Source of the DNA: Lysobacter_K koreensis
GTDB lineage: Bacteria > Pseudomonadota > Gammaproteobacteria > Xanthomonadales > Xanthomonadaceae
Direction: 5' to 3'
NCBI RefSeq assembly: GCF_042677045.1
Contig: NZ_JBHTIH010000003.1
Span: 1 to 64,000, forward strand
Length of the DNA: 64,000 nucleotides
The notes under the pieces: model-generated
Seen by the model: the letters and a program-made list of their open reading frames with translations, nothing else
The model's database searches: none
Told to the model about the DNA's origin: nothing
In this document: one piece after another, positions 32,035 through 40,859 of the stretch
Position numbering within the stretch: position 1 is the first letter of the stretch
Layout: each line of letters starts with the position of its first letter
Program-made: the position numbers and the translations under genes

Positions 32035-33081
32035 ATGCAGTGGATGATCTACGGCGCCAACGGCTACACCGGCCGCCTGATCGCGCTCGAGGCGCAGCGG
32101 CGCGGGCTGGCGCCGGTGTTGGCCGGACGCAGCGCGGACGTCGCGGCGCTTGCGCAGCAACTGGGCTTCAGCCACCGCCGCTTCGACCTCGATGATGCCG
32201 CGGCGGTGGCCGCCGGGCTCGCCGGCATCGGCCTGGTGCTGCATTGCGCCGGGCCGTTCTCGGCGACCAGCGCGCCGATGCTCGAGGGCTGCCTGGCCGC
32301 CGGCGCGCACTACCTCGACATCACCGGCGAGATCGACGTGTTCGCCCACTGCCACGCGCAGGACGCGCGCGCGCGCGAACGCGGCATCGTGGTGCTGCCC
32401 GGCGCCGGCTTCGACGTGGTGCCGACCGATTGCCTGGCCGCGCAGCTCAAGCGCGAACTGCCGACCGCGACCCACCTGGTGCTCGCGTTCGAGGCCGGCG
32501 GCGGCCCCAGCCCGGGCACCGCCAAGACCAGCGTCGAAGGCCTGGGCAAGGGCGGGCGCGCGCGCATCGACGGCGTGCTGCAACGCGTGCCGCTGGCGTG
32601 GAAGACCCGCACGTTCATCCGCGATGGCCAGGCGCGCAGCGCGATGACGATCCCGTGGGGCGATGTCTATACCGCGACCGTCAGCACCGGCATCCCCAAC
32701 GTCGAGGTCTACATGGGCGTGCCGCCGGCGACGATCGCGCGGATGCGGCGGCTGCGCCTGCTCGGGCCGCTGCTGGGCACGTCGCTGGTGCAGGGCTTCC
32801 TCAAGCGCGGCGTGGCGCGCTCGGTGCGCGGGCCGTCGGACGACAAGCGCGCCGCGACCGTGACCCATGTCTGGGGCGAAGTCAGCGCACCCGGCGGCGC
32901 GCAGTGCCAGCGCCACCTCGTGGTTCCCAACGGCTACACGCTGACGGTAACCGCGTCGCTGGGCATCGTCGAACACCTGCTCGGCGGCGGCGCGGCCCCC
33001 GGTTACCGCACGCCATCGCAGCTGATGGGCGCCGACTACATCCTGTCGCTGCCGGGCGTATCGATCGCGCAGGACGCCTGA
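32035..33081 (+). CDS. Saccharopine dehydrogenase-like NADP-binding reductase
   Basis: 348 residues. A Rossmann N-terminus MIYGANGYTGRLIALEAQRRG and HCAGPFSATSAPMLEGCLAAGAHYLDITGEIDVF match the trans-acting enoyl reductase / saccharopine dehydrogenase-like oxidoreductase group rather than lysine synthesis enzymes. A good ribosome site GAAGGAG precedes the ATG. It lies two bases before the acyl-CoA dehydrogenase gene and is certainly co-transcribed with it and the kinase gene. The reaction is probably an NADPH-dependent reduction of an acyl substrate; the actual substrate cannot be read from the sequence. Confidence 0.85.
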   Translation: MQWMIYGANGYTGRLIALEAQRRGLAPVLAGRSADVAALAQQLGFSHRRFDLDDAAAVAAGLAGIGLVLHCAGPFSATSAPMLEGCLAAGAHYLDITGEIDVFAHCHAQDARARERGIVVLPGAGFDVVPTDCLAAQLKRELPTATHLVLAFEAGGGPSPGTAKTSVEGLGKGGRARIDGVLQRVPLAWKTRTFIRDGQARSAMTIPWGDVYTATVSTGIPNVEVYMGVPPATIARMRRLRLLGPLLGTSLVQGFLKRGVARSVRGPSDDKRAATVTHVWGEVSAPGGAQCQRHLVVPNGYTLTVTASLGIVEHLLGGGAAPGYRTPSQLMGADYILSLPGVSIAQDA

Positions 33082-33083
33082 CC

Positions 33084-34313
33084 ATGGCGGGCGCGACGCT
33101 GTTCCCGCAGTCCCAGCTCTTCCCGCAAAGTGACCGCAGCCGCGCGCTCGGCGCCCGGCTGGCCGCGTTCATGGCCGCGAATGTGCTGCCGGCCGAAGCC
33201 GGGCTCGCGGCCTGGGCCGCCGACCCCGCCACGCGCTGGACGCCGCCGCCGCAGCTGGAAGCGCTGAAGGCGCAGGCGCGCGCCGAGGGCTTGTGGAATC
33301 TGTTCCTGCCCGATCCTCAGCACGGCGCCGGTCTCAGCAACCTCGAGTACGCGCCGCTGGCCGAACAGATGGGCCGCTCGCTGATCGCGCCCGAGATCTT
33401 CAACTGCGGCGCGCCGGACACCGGCAACATCGAGGTGCTCGCACAGTTCGGCAGCCCCGAACAGCAGACGCGCTGGCTGGCGCCGCTGCTCGACGGCACG
33501 ATCCGCTCCGCGTTCGCGATGACCGAGCCGGAGGTCGCCTCGTCCGACGCCACCAACATCGCGATGCGCTTCCGCCGCGACGGCGACGACTACGTGCTCG
33601 ACGGCCGCAAGTGGTGGACCACCGGCGCCGGCGACCCGCGCTGCGCGCTGCTGATCGTGATGGGCGTGACCGACCCGGACGCCGCGCCGCATCGCCGCCA
33701 GTCGATGCTGCTGGTGCCGATGGACGCGCCCGGCGTGCGCGTCGTGCGGCCGCTGCAGGTGTTCGGCTACGACGACGCGCCGCATGGCCACGTCGAGCTG
33801 CAGTTCGAGCAGGTGCGGGTGCCGGTCGCGAACCTGCTGCACGGCGAAGGCCGCGGCTTCGAGATCGCGCAGGCGCGGCTCGGTCCCGGCCGCATCCACC
33901 ACTGCATGCGCCTGATTGGCCTGGCGCAGCGCGCGCTCGAGGCGATGCTCGAACGCGCGCGCAGCCGGGTCGCGTTCGGCCAGCCGCTGGGCGCGCACGG
34001 CATGGCCCAGCAGATGATCGTGGCCTCGCGCTGCGAGATCGAGCAGGCGCGGTTGCTGACCCTGCAGGCCGCCGCGGCGCTCGACGCGCACGGCAACAAG
34101 GGCGCGCGCGACCTGATCGGGATGATCAAGGTCGTCGCCCCGGCGATGGCCTGCGCGGTGATCGACCGCGCGATCCAGCTGCACGGCGCCGGCGGCCTGT
34201 CGCAGGACCACTTCCTCGCCCATGCCTATGCGAGCGCGCGTGCGCTGCGCCTGGCCGATGGGCCGGACGAGGTGCACATCGCGTCGCTCGCGCGCTCGAT
34301 GCTGAAGGCCTGA
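33084..34313 (+). CDS. Acyl-CoA dehydrogenase, ACAD10/11-like
   Basis: 409 residues. FAD/substrate blocks: FAMTEPEVASSDATNIAMRF, GRKWWTTGAGDPRC, VFGYDDAPHGHVELQFEQVRVP, and the C-terminal LHGAGGLSQDHFLAHAYASARALRLADGPDEVH. The last block and overall length match the dehydrogenase half of ACAD10/ACAD11. In those proteins an aminoglycoside-phosphotransferase-like domain phosphorylates a 4-hydroxyacyl-CoA and the dehydrogenase domain removes the phosphate. Here the kinase domain is a separate gene four bases downstream, which supports that assignment. Cytoplasmic. Confidence 0.92.
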   Translation: MAGATLFPQSQLFPQSDRSRALGARLAAFMAANVLPAEAGLAAWAADPATRWTPPPQLEALKAQARAEGLWNLFLPDPQHGAGLSNLEYAPLAEQMGRSLIAPEIFNCGAPDTGNIEVLAQFGSPEQQTRWLAPLLDGTIRSAFAMTEPEVASSDATNIAMRFRRDGDDYVLDGRKWWTTGAGDPRCALLIVMGVTDPDAAPHRRQSMLLVPMDAPGVRVVRPLQVFGYDDAPHGHVELQFEQVRVPVANLLHGEGRGFEIAQARLGPGRIHHCMRLIGLAQRALEAMLERARSRVAFGQPLGAHGMAQQMIVASRCEIEQARLLTLQAAAALDAHGNKGARDLIGMIKVVAPAMACAVIDRAIQLHGAGGLSQDHFLAHAYASARALRLADGPDEVHIASLARSMLKA

Positions 34314-34317
34314 GCGA

Positions 34318-35346
34318 ATGAGCGCCGATGCGTTCGCGTTGCCCGAGGCCGTGCTCGCCGACTACCTCGCCCAGCACGTCGAGGGCTTCCGCGGGCCGCT
34401 GACCGCGAGCAAGTTCAAAGGCGGGCAATCCAACCCGACCTACCGCATCGACGCGGCCAGCGGCCGTTACGTGCTGCGCCGCAAGCCGCCGGGCGCGCTG
34501 CTGCCGTCGGCGCACGCGGTCGACCGCGAGTTCCGCGTGCTGCGCGCGCTGCACGGCAGCGCGGTGCCGGTCGCGCGCGCCCTGCACCTGTGCAGCGACG
34601 AGTCGGTGATCGGCTCGATGTTCTACCTGATGGAGCACGTCGACGGCCGCGTGTTCTGGGATCCGGCGCTGCCGGAGCTCGACCCCGCGTCACGCGGCGC
34701 GCACTACGAGGCGATCGTCGCCACGCTCGCGGCGCTGCACGCGGTCGACGTCGATGCGGTCGGCCTGGGCGGCTACGGCAAGCCCGGCAACTACTTCGCG
34801 CGCCAGCTCGCGCGCTGGAGCGAGCAGTACCGCGCCAGCGAAACCCAGGCCATCGCGGCCATGGAGACGCTGCTGCTCGAGCTGCCCGCGCGCTGCCCGG
34901 CCGACGACGGCCGCGTCGCGCTGGTGCACGGCGACTACCGGGTCGACAACCTGATGTTCGCCGCCGATGCGCCGCGCGTGCTGGCGCTGATGGACTGGGA
35001 GCTGTCGACGCTCGGCCACCCGCTCGCCGACCTGGGCTACCTGTGCATGGCGCTGCGCCTGCCCGGGCAGCCGCCGCTGCCGGGCTTGGCAGGCACCGAC
35101 CGCGCCGCGCTCGGCATCCCCGACGAGGCCGCGCTGCTGCGCCGCTACAGCGAACTCAGCGGCACCCGCGTCGATACGGATTGGCCCTTCGTGTTGGCAT
35201 TCAGCTTCTTCCGCCTCGCCGCGATCGCCCAGGGCGTGGCCAAACGCGCGCAGCAGGGCAACGCCTCCAGCGACCAGGCCCGCCAGGCCGGACGCATGGC
35301 CGACGTGCTCGCGCAACTGGGCGTGCAGGCGCTGCGCGACGGCTGA
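34318..35346 (+). CDS. APH-fold phosphotransferase, ACAD10/11 kinase-like
   Basis: 342 residues with the protein-kinase-like fold of PF01636. Nucleotide-binding start FKGGQSNPTYRIDAASGRYVLRRKP, catalytic loop LVHGDYRVDNLMF and metal motif LALMDWELSTLGHPLADLGYL are complete. This subgroup (acyl-CoA-dehydrogenase-linked) phosphorylates 4-hydroxyacyl-CoA in the mammalian fusion proteins rather than antibiotics. The start follows the dehydrogenase stop by four bases. It should not be read as a resistance gene. Confidence 0.9.
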   Translation: MSADAFALPEAVLADYLAQHVEGFRGPLTASKFKGGQSNPTYRIDAASGRYVLRRKPPGALLPSAHAVDREFRVLRALHGSAVPVARALHLCSDESVIGSMFYLMEHVDGRVFWDPALPELDPASRGAHYEAIVATLAALHAVDVDAVGLGGYGKPGNYFARQLARWSEQYRASETQAIAAMETLLLELPARCPADDGRVALVHGDYRVDNLMFAADAPRVLALMDWELSTLGHPLADLGYLCMALRLPGQPPLPGLAGTDRAALGIPDEAALLRRYSELSGTRVDTDWPFVLAFSFFRLAAIAQGVAKRAQQGNASSDQARQAGRMADVLAQLGVQALRDG

Positions 35347-35427
35347 GCGCGCAAGCCCGATCCATCGGCCAGGCGCGAAAGCGAACCGCGCAGGGAGCGC
35401 TGATCGATCAACGCCGGGCGCCCGGCC

Positions 35428-36432
35428 TCATGGCGCGTCCGGCCTCAGAGCCGGCCTCCGGCCCATCAACGCGCGGCGCAGGCGGACCGCATCGGGCCGG
35501 TTCGAGAACTTCAGCACGCCGTCGCGCGTTTCCAGGCCGAGCGCCGCGTAGGCCGCGTCCAGCGGTGGAAACTCGCGCGAGGCGGCATAGCGCCGGTACA
35601 GGCGCTGGAAGACCTCGCCGCCGGCGATCGCGTCCAGCTGCGCCACGAACGCCGCCGGCTCGACCAGGCCGGTGCCGCGCAGGCAGCAGCGCGCGTACTG
35701 CGACAGCGCCGCGTCGAGGCTGCTGGCATGCTCGCGGCGCAGGGCGAGGTCAGCCTCCAGCCAGTACGCAGCGCCGGCCCAGTAGACCCGCATCGTGCCG
35801 CGGTGGCGGCGGCTGAGTTCGTCCAGGCGCGCGCCGCTGGCCTCGCGTCGGCCGCGTGCGAAGCCGGCGTCGAGTTCCTGCCACGCCTGCGCCGGCTCGA
35901 GCAGTCCGACCCGCGCGCGCAGCACGTTCTGGTAGTAGCTCGCCAGCCCTTCCGCGAGCCAGCGGCCGTCGCCGCCGAGGTAGGGATGGAACAGGTGCGC
36001 CAGTTCGTGCGCGGCGGTCCAGTCCTCGCGCAATTCGCTCAGGCCCGCGTCGGCGCGCACGTACAGCAGCACCGCGACGCCATCGCGGCGCGAGGTCTGC
36101 CCCCACGGCACCGGGCTGCGGTCGCGGCTGTCGATCTGTTCGATGCGCACCCGCGCCTGCGGCAACGGGAAGCGCCCGAACGCGGCCAGGGTCGATTCGG
36201 CGGTCTGCGCGAGCCAGCGCTGCAGCTCCGCGGCGCGCGCGGGATCGATTGGGCGATCAGGCGCGTCGACCACGCTGACCCGCAGTTCGCTGGCGCCGGC
36301 GCGCAGCACGCGCTCGTCGTTGCGCACGGTGCCAGGGATGGCCGGCGTTTCGACGGCCGACGCCTCCGCGGCCTTCGCCGGATAAATGGCGGCCCCGGCG
36401 AGCACGAGCAGCAATGGCCAGCGGGGATTCAT
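35428..36432 (-). CDS. Exported gluzincin-like protein with HExxH motif
   Basis: 334 residues. A signal peptide spans about 1-22 (PLLLVLAGAAIYPAKA). The zinc motif HELAHLFH (about residue 141) is followed 20 residues later by WLAEGLASYY, the Glu ligand arrangement of M1/M61-type gluzincins. The catalytic Glu of HELAH is present, so activity is plausible. The surrounding domain is smaller than a full aminopeptidase and I do not recognise a named family. It is a single gene, convergent with the kinase gene; about 80 bases between them show no strong terminator. Confidence 0.75.
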   Translation of the reverse strand: MNPRWPLLLVLAGAAIYPAKAAEASAVETPAIPGTVRNDERVLRAGASELRVSVVDAPDRPIDPARAAELQRWLAQTAESTLAAFGRFPLPQARVRIEQIDSRDRSPVPWGQTSRRDGVAVLLYVRADAGLSELREDWTAAHELAHLFHPYLGGDGRWLAEGLASYYQNVLRARVGLLEPAQAWQELDAGFARGRREASGARLDELSRRHRGTMRVYWAGAAYWLEADLALRREHASSLDAALSQYARCCLRGTGLVEPAAFVAQLDAIAGGEVFQRLYRRYAASREFPPLDAAYAALGLETRDGVLKFSNRPDAVRLRRALMGRRPALRPDAP

Positions 36433-36480
36433 GGCGAGGCTCCGTTAACGCCAGGAGCAGGCCCGGCCTAAGGGTGTGTG

Positions 36481-36547
36481 TAGATCCGAGCCTGCTCGGA
36501 TCGCTTCTCAGGCCGGTCGGAAAGCAATCCGAGCAGGCTCGGATCTA
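36481..36547. repeat. REP doublet (TAGATCCGAGCCTGCTCGGATC family)
   Basis: TAGATCCGAGCCTGCTCGGA plus TCGCTT at 36481-36506 and its inverted copy at 36522-36547 differ at one position; each also contains its own palindrome ATCCGAGCCTGCTCGGAT. The 15-base spacer is GC-rich. It lies in the 257-base gap between the gluzincin gene and uvrD, which otherwise contains nothing I can support. The same sequence flanks the RAYT gene at 56517-56972. Confidence 0.9.
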
Positions 36548-36689
36548 CGAAAGCTTCCACACCGGTTTCCGGACAGATTCAGGGAGGCACTCCTGCAGCA
36601 GCACCGCGGCTTGTGCCAATCGCGTCGACAGGCTCTTTGAGGCGCGACACCGCGCAAGGTTCCCGTGAGCCCGCCGCTACAATGCACCG

Positions 36690-38882
36690 ATGGACGTATC
36701 GCATCTGCTCGACGCACTGAACCCCGCCCAGCGCGAGGCCGTCAGCGCGGCTCCGGGCCATTATCTCGTGCTCGCGGGCGCCGGTTCCGGCAAGACCCGC
36801 GTGCTGACCCACCGCATCGCCTGGCTGCATGAGGTGTTCGGCGTGCCGACCCACGGCATCCTCGCGGTCACGTTCACCAACAAGGCCGCCGGCGAGATGC
36901 GCCACCGCGTCGAGGCGCAGTTGCCGCGCGGCGCGCGCGGCATGTGGATCGGCACCTTCCACGGCCTCGCCCACCGCCTGCTGCGCCTGCACTGGCAGGA
37001 CGCGAAATTGCCCGAAAGCTTCCAGGTGCTCGATTCGGACGACCAGCTGCGCCTGGTCAAGCGCGTGGTGCAGGCGCTGGAACTCGACGACGTGCGTTTC
37101 CCGCCGCGCCAGATCGCGTGGTGGATCAACGCGCAGAAGGACGAGGGCCGACGCCCGCAACACCTGCAGTCCAGCGACGACCCGTGGGCGGACACCATGC
37201 GCCGCGCCTACGAGGCCTATCAGGAGCGCTGCGAGCGCGCCGGCCTGGTCGACTTCGCCGAGCTGCTGCTGCGCGCGCACGAACTGCTGCGCGACAACGC
37301 CGCGCTGCTCGCGCACTACCGCCACCGCTTCGGCGAGATCCTGGTCGACGAGTTCCAGGACACCAATGCGATCCAGTACGGCTTCGTGCGCCTGCTCGCC
37401 GGCGACACCGGGCGCGTGTTCGTGGTCGGCGACGACGACCAGGCGATCTACGGCTGGCGCGGCGCCAAGGTCGAGAACGTGCAGCGTTTCCTCAAGGATT
37501 TCGGCGGTGCCGACGGCAGCGCCGCGCAGACCATCCGCCTCGAGCAGAACTACCGCTCCAGCGCCAACATCCTCGACGCCGCCAACGCGGTGATCGCGCA
37601 CAACCCGGATCGCCTCGGCAAGAAGCTGTGGACCGACACCGGCGTGGGCGAGGCGATCGACCTGTACGCGGCCTACAACGAGATGGACGAGGCGCGCTTC
37701 GTGGTCGAGCGCCTGCGCCAGTGGGTGCGCGACGGCGGCAGCCACGGCGACGTCGCGATCCTGTACCGCAGCAACGCGCAATCGCGCGCGTTCGAAGAAA
37801 TACTGATCGGCGAGCAGGTGCCGTACCGCGTGTACGGCGGCCAGCGCTTCTTCGAGCGCGCCGAGATCAAGGACACGCTCGCCTACCTGCGCCTGATCGG
37901 CAACCGCAGCGACGATGCCGCGTTCGAACGTGCGGTCAACACGCCCGCGCGCGGCATCGGCGAACGCACGCTCGACGAGGTGCGCCGGCGTGCGCGCGCC
38001 GACGCGCTGTCGCTGTGGGAGGCCGCACGCCGGGTCACCGGCGAGAACGTGCTCGCCGCGCGGGCGCGCAACGCGATCGTCGGCTTCGTCAACCTGGTCG
38101 ATTCGCTCGACAGCGAAGTCGCGCCGATGCCGCTGCCGGAGAAGATCGACCACGTGCTCGCGCGCTCGGGCCTGCGCGAGCACTACGCCAACGAGTCGCG
38201 CGGCCAGCTCGATTCGCGCACCGAGAACCTCGACGAACTGGTGTCGGTCGCCTCGCGCTTCACCCGCGCCGACGAGGAGGACGCCGCGGCGATGCCGGAG
38301 CTGATCGCGTTCCTCAGTTACGCCTCGCTCGAGGCCGGCGAGGGCCAGACCCAGGCCGGCGAGGACGGCGTGCAACTGATGACGCTGCACAGCGCCAAGG
38401 GCCTGGAGTTTCCGCTGGTGTTCCTCGGCGGGCTGGAGGAAGGCCTGTTCCCGAGCAGCAAGTCGACCGAGGAACCCGGGCGGCTGGAGGAAGAGCGGCG
38501 CCTGGCCTACGTCGGCATCACCCGCGCGCGGCAGAAGCTGGTGCTCAGCTACGCCGAGTCGCGCCGCATCCACGGCCAGGACATGTACGGGGTGCCGTCG
38601 CGGTTCCTGCGCGAGATCCCGCCGGCGCTGCTGCACGAGGTGCGGCCGAAGGTGCAGGTGTCGCGGCCGATGTTCAGCCCGCAGCCGCGGCGCGACTACG
38701 GCCACGCCGCGATCGAGGCGCCGCCGGTCAAGCTCGGTGCGTTCGTGCGCCACCCGAGCTTCGGCACCGGCACGGTCACCGATTACGAGGGCGTCGGCGC
38801 GCATGCGCGGGTGCAGGTCAATTTCGATGACGCCGGCAGCAAGTGGCTGGTGCTCGCCTACGCGAACCTGTCGCCCGCATAG
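36690..38882 (+). CDS. uvrD: DNA helicase II
   Basis: 730 residues, SF1A 3'-5' helicase for nucleotide excision and mismatch repair. Motif I AGAGSGKT (29-36), motif Ia TFTNKAAGEM, motif II LVDEFQDTN, motif III GDDDQAIYGWRGA, motif IV RLEQNYRS, motif V VQLMTLHSAKGLEFP and motif VI AYVGITRARQKLVLSYAESR are all present. It has the C-terminal Tudor-like domain of UvrD (FGTGTVTDYEGVGAHARVQVNF ending WLVLAYANLSPA), which in E. coli binds RNA polymerase. Standard length. It is transcribed alone. Confidence 0.97.
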   Translation: MDVSHLLDALNPAQREAVSAAPGHYLVLAGAGSGKTRVLTHRIAWLHEVFGVPTHGILAVTFTNKAAGEMRHRVEAQLPRGARGMWIGTFHGLAHRLLRLHWQDAKLPESFQVLDSDDQLRLVKRVVQALELDDVRFPPRQIAWWINAQKDEGRRPQHLQSSDDPWADTMRRAYEAYQERCERAGLVDFAELLLRAHELLRDNAALLAHYRHRFGEILVDEFQDTNAIQYGFVRLLAGDTGRVFVVGDDDQAIYGWRGAKVENVQRFLKDFGGADGSAAQTIRLEQNYRSSANILDAANAVIAHNPDRLGKKLWTDTGVGEAIDLYAAYNEMDEARFVVERLRQWVRDGGSHGDVAILYRSNAQSRAFEEILIGEQVPYRVYGGQRFFERAEIKDTLAYLRLIGNRSDDAAFERAVNTPARGIGERTLDEVRRRARADALSLWEAARRVTGENVLAARARNAIVGFVNLVDSLDSEVAPMPLPEKIDHVLARSGLREHYANESRGQLDSRTENLDELVSVASRFTRADEEDAAAMPELIAFLSYASLEAGEGQTQAGEDGVQLMTLHSAKGLEFPLVFLGGLEEGLFPSSKSTEEPGRLEEERRLAYVGITRARQKLVLSYAESRRIHGQDMYGVPSRFLREIPPALLHEVRPKVQVSRPMFSPQPRRDYGHAAIEAPPVKLGAFVRHPSFGTGTVTDYEGVGAHARVQVNFDDAGSKWLVLAYANLSPA

Positions 38883-38966
38883 GTTCCTCGCGACCGAGAC
38901 TGCCTGGTGCGGTGTATCGCGGCGATTGCTGCGGGCGACGGACTTCCTGCGTGGTGCGCCTCCCCG

Positions 38967-39033
38967 CGTAGGAGCGACTTCAGTCGCGACCGTCGCAGGT
39001 GAGGACGCGGGTCGCGACTGAAGTCGCTCCTAC
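38967..39033. repeat. Inverted GTAGGAGCGACTTCAGTCGCGAC repeat pair
   Basis: GTAGGAGCGACTTCAGTCGC plus GACC (about 38968-38991) and its inverted copy (39010-39033) surround an 18-base spacer. Each arm contains the palindrome GCGACTTCAGTCGC. The right arm overlaps the stop codon of the minus-strand sigma factor gene (TAG at 39030-39032), so the repeat defines the end of that protein. Confidence 0.9.
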
Positions 39034-40328
39034 GAGTCGCCCGCGTCGGCCGCGTCGCCCGCGCACGCCGCGGCCCGCTCCAGCAGCAGCTCGCGTTGGC
39101 GCAGGTTGCGGGTCAGCGCGGCGGCGCGTGCGAACTCGGCGCGCGCCTCCTCGCGGCGGCCGAGCTTGAACAGCAGGTCGCCGCGCACGCTCGGCAGCAG
39201 GTGGTAGCTGGCCAGCGACGGTTCGTCGGCCAGGGTCTCGACCAGTTCCAGTCCGGCGGCGGGGCCGAACGCCATCGCCAGCGCGACCGCGCGGTTGAGT
39301 TCGACCACCGGCGACGGTGCCAGCTGCGCGAGCGCGTCGTACAGCGCGGCGATCCGCGCCCAATCGGTGTCGTCGGCGGTGCGTGCGCGCACGTGGCAGG
39401 CGGCAATCGCGGCCTGCAGCGCGTACGGGCCGCGCGCGCCGCCGAGTTGCTCGGCGCGTTCCAGCGCGGCAAGGCCACGGCCGATCAACAACCGGTCCCA
39501 GCGCGAGCGGTCCTGGTCGAGCAGCAGCACCGGCTCGCCGCGCAGTCCGACCCGCGCGTGCATGCGCGAGGCCTGGATCTCCATCAGCGCGACCAGCCCG
39601 TGCGCCTCGGCCTGGCGCGGCACCAGTTCTGCCAGCACCCGGCCCAGGCGCAGCGCGTCCTCGCACAGGCCCGGCCGCATCCAGTCGTCGCCGGCGGTCG
39701 CCGCGTAGCCTTCGTTGAACACCAGGTAGAGCACCTGCAGCACCGAGGCCAGGCGCGCGTCGAACTCCGCGCCGCGCGGTACCTCGAACGGCACCCGCGC
39801 CTCGGCCAGGGTGCGCTTGGCGCGCACGATGCGCTGGGCGACGGTCGCTTCGGGCACCAGGAACGCGCGCGCGATTTCGTCGGTGGTCAGCCCGCCGAGC
39901 AGGCGCAGGGTCAGCGCGATCCGCGCCTCCGGCGACAGCGCCGGGTGGCAGGCGGTGAACATCAAGCGCAGCAGGTCGTCGCCGATGTCGTCGTCGAGCT
40001 TGTCGACGAGGTCTTCTTCGCGCAGGTCCTGCTGCAATTCCAGTTCGTGGCCGAGCTGCTCGTGCTTGCGCTGGATCAGCTTGCGCCGGCGCAGGCGGTC
40101 GATCGCGCGGTGCTTGGCGGTGGCCATCAACCACGCGCCCGGGTTGTCGGGCACGCCCGAACTCGGCCAGCGTTCGAGCGCGGCCACCAGCGCGTCCTGC
40201 GCGAGCTCCTCGGCCAGGCCGACGTCGCGCACCATGCGCGCCAATCCGGCGATCAGGCGCGGCGACTCGATCCGCCAGACCGCGTCGATGGTGCGATGGG
40301 TGTGCGCGTGCGCGTCGGTCGCGGTCAT
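39030..40328 (-). CDS. ECF sigma factor of the ECF42 (DGPF-linked) type
   Basis: 432 residues. Region 2 (ESPRLIAGLARMVRDVGLAEELAQDALVAALERWPSSGVPDNPGAWLMATAKHRAIDRLRRR) and region 4 (LRLLGGLTTDEIARAFLVPEATVAQRIVRAKRTL) are followed by a roughly 200-residue C-terminal extension with TPR-like helices (DUF6596), the mark of ECF42. No anti-sigma gene is present; in this group the extension is thought to control activity, and the genes are linked to YCII/DGPF proteins as here. It is the last of three same-strand genes. The C-terminus (AGDAADAGDS) runs into a dispersed repeat which provides the stop. Confidence 0.92.
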   Translation of the reverse strand: MTATDAHAHTHRTIDAVWRIESPRLIAGLARMVRDVGLAEELAQDALVAALERWPSSGVPDNPGAWLMATAKHRAIDRLRRRKLIQRKHEQLGHELELQQDLREEDLVDKLDDDIGDDLLRLMFTACHPALSPEARIALTLRLLGGLTTDEIARAFLVPEATVAQRIVRAKRTLAEARVPFEVPRGAEFDARLASVLQVLYLVFNEGYAATAGDDWMRPGLCEDALRLGRVLAELVPRQAEAHGLVALMEIQASRMHARVGLRGEPVLLLDQDRSRWDRLLIGRGLAALERAEQLGGARGPYALQAAIAACHVRARTADDTDWARIAALYDALAQLAPSPVVELNRAVALAMAFGPAAGLELVETLADEPSLASYHLLPSVRGDLLFKLGRREEARAEFARAAALTRNLRQRELLLERAAACAGDAADAGDS

Positions 40329-40381
40329 CGCGCCCGATCAGAGCATCGTCGTTGCGGCCGTGCAAGCCTGCGCTGGCAGCC

Positions 40382-40810
40382 TCACGCCGGCGGCGCGACG
40401 ATCACCATCCAGCCCACCCCGAAGCGGTCAACGACCATGCCGAACTGCGGCGAGAAGAACGTCGGACCCAGCGGCATCTGCACCTGCCCACCCTCGGCCA
40501 ACGCGGCGAACAGGCGCTGCGCGTCCTCGGCGTCGTCGGCGGCGATCGACAGCGAGAAGCCGCGAAACTCGCTCGCACCGACCGTGCCGTCGCACTGGCC
40601 ATCGGACACCATCAGCGTGGTCTGGCCGATCCGGAATGAAGCGTGCATGACCTTGTCGCCGTTGTCGGCACCGGCCGCGCCCGGTGGCGGCGGTTCGGGG
40701 CTGTCCTTGAAGCGCATCAGCATCAGCACTTCGGCGCCGAGCGCGCTGCGGTAGAACTCGATCGCCTCGTCGCAGCGGCCGTTGAAGAACAGGTAAGGTT
40801 CGATATGCAT
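40382..40810 (-). CDS. VOC-family PhnB-like protein
   Basis: 142 residues, glyoxalase-fold (VOC) of the PhnB/3-demethylubiquinone methyltransferase-like group: starts MHIEPYLFFNGRCDEAIEFYRSALGAE and ends FGMVVDRFGVGWMVIV. The metal ligands of glyoxalase I are not obvious. It lies between the YCII gene and the ECF42 sigma gene, a frequent arrangement in such operons, so it is probably a target and product of the same regulon. Exact activity unknown. Confidence 0.9.
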   Translation of the reverse strand: MHIEPYLFFNGRCDEAIEFYRSALGAEVLMLMRFKDSPEPPPPGAAGADNGDKVMHASFRIGQTTLMVSDGQCDGTVGASEFRGFSLSIAADDAEDAQRLFAALAEGGQVQMPLGPTFFSPQFGMVVDRFGVGWMVIVAPPA

Positions 40811-40859
40811 TGGGGGTCTCCTGATTCGGGTGGGGGCGTCGCCGTGTTGCGGCGTGCGC

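Noticed and set aside
34318..35346. Antibiotic (aminoglycoside) resistance kinase
   Set aside because: The APH fold is present but the neighbouring ACAD10/11-like dehydrogenase and sequence subgroup point to hydroxyacyl-CoA phosphorylation.
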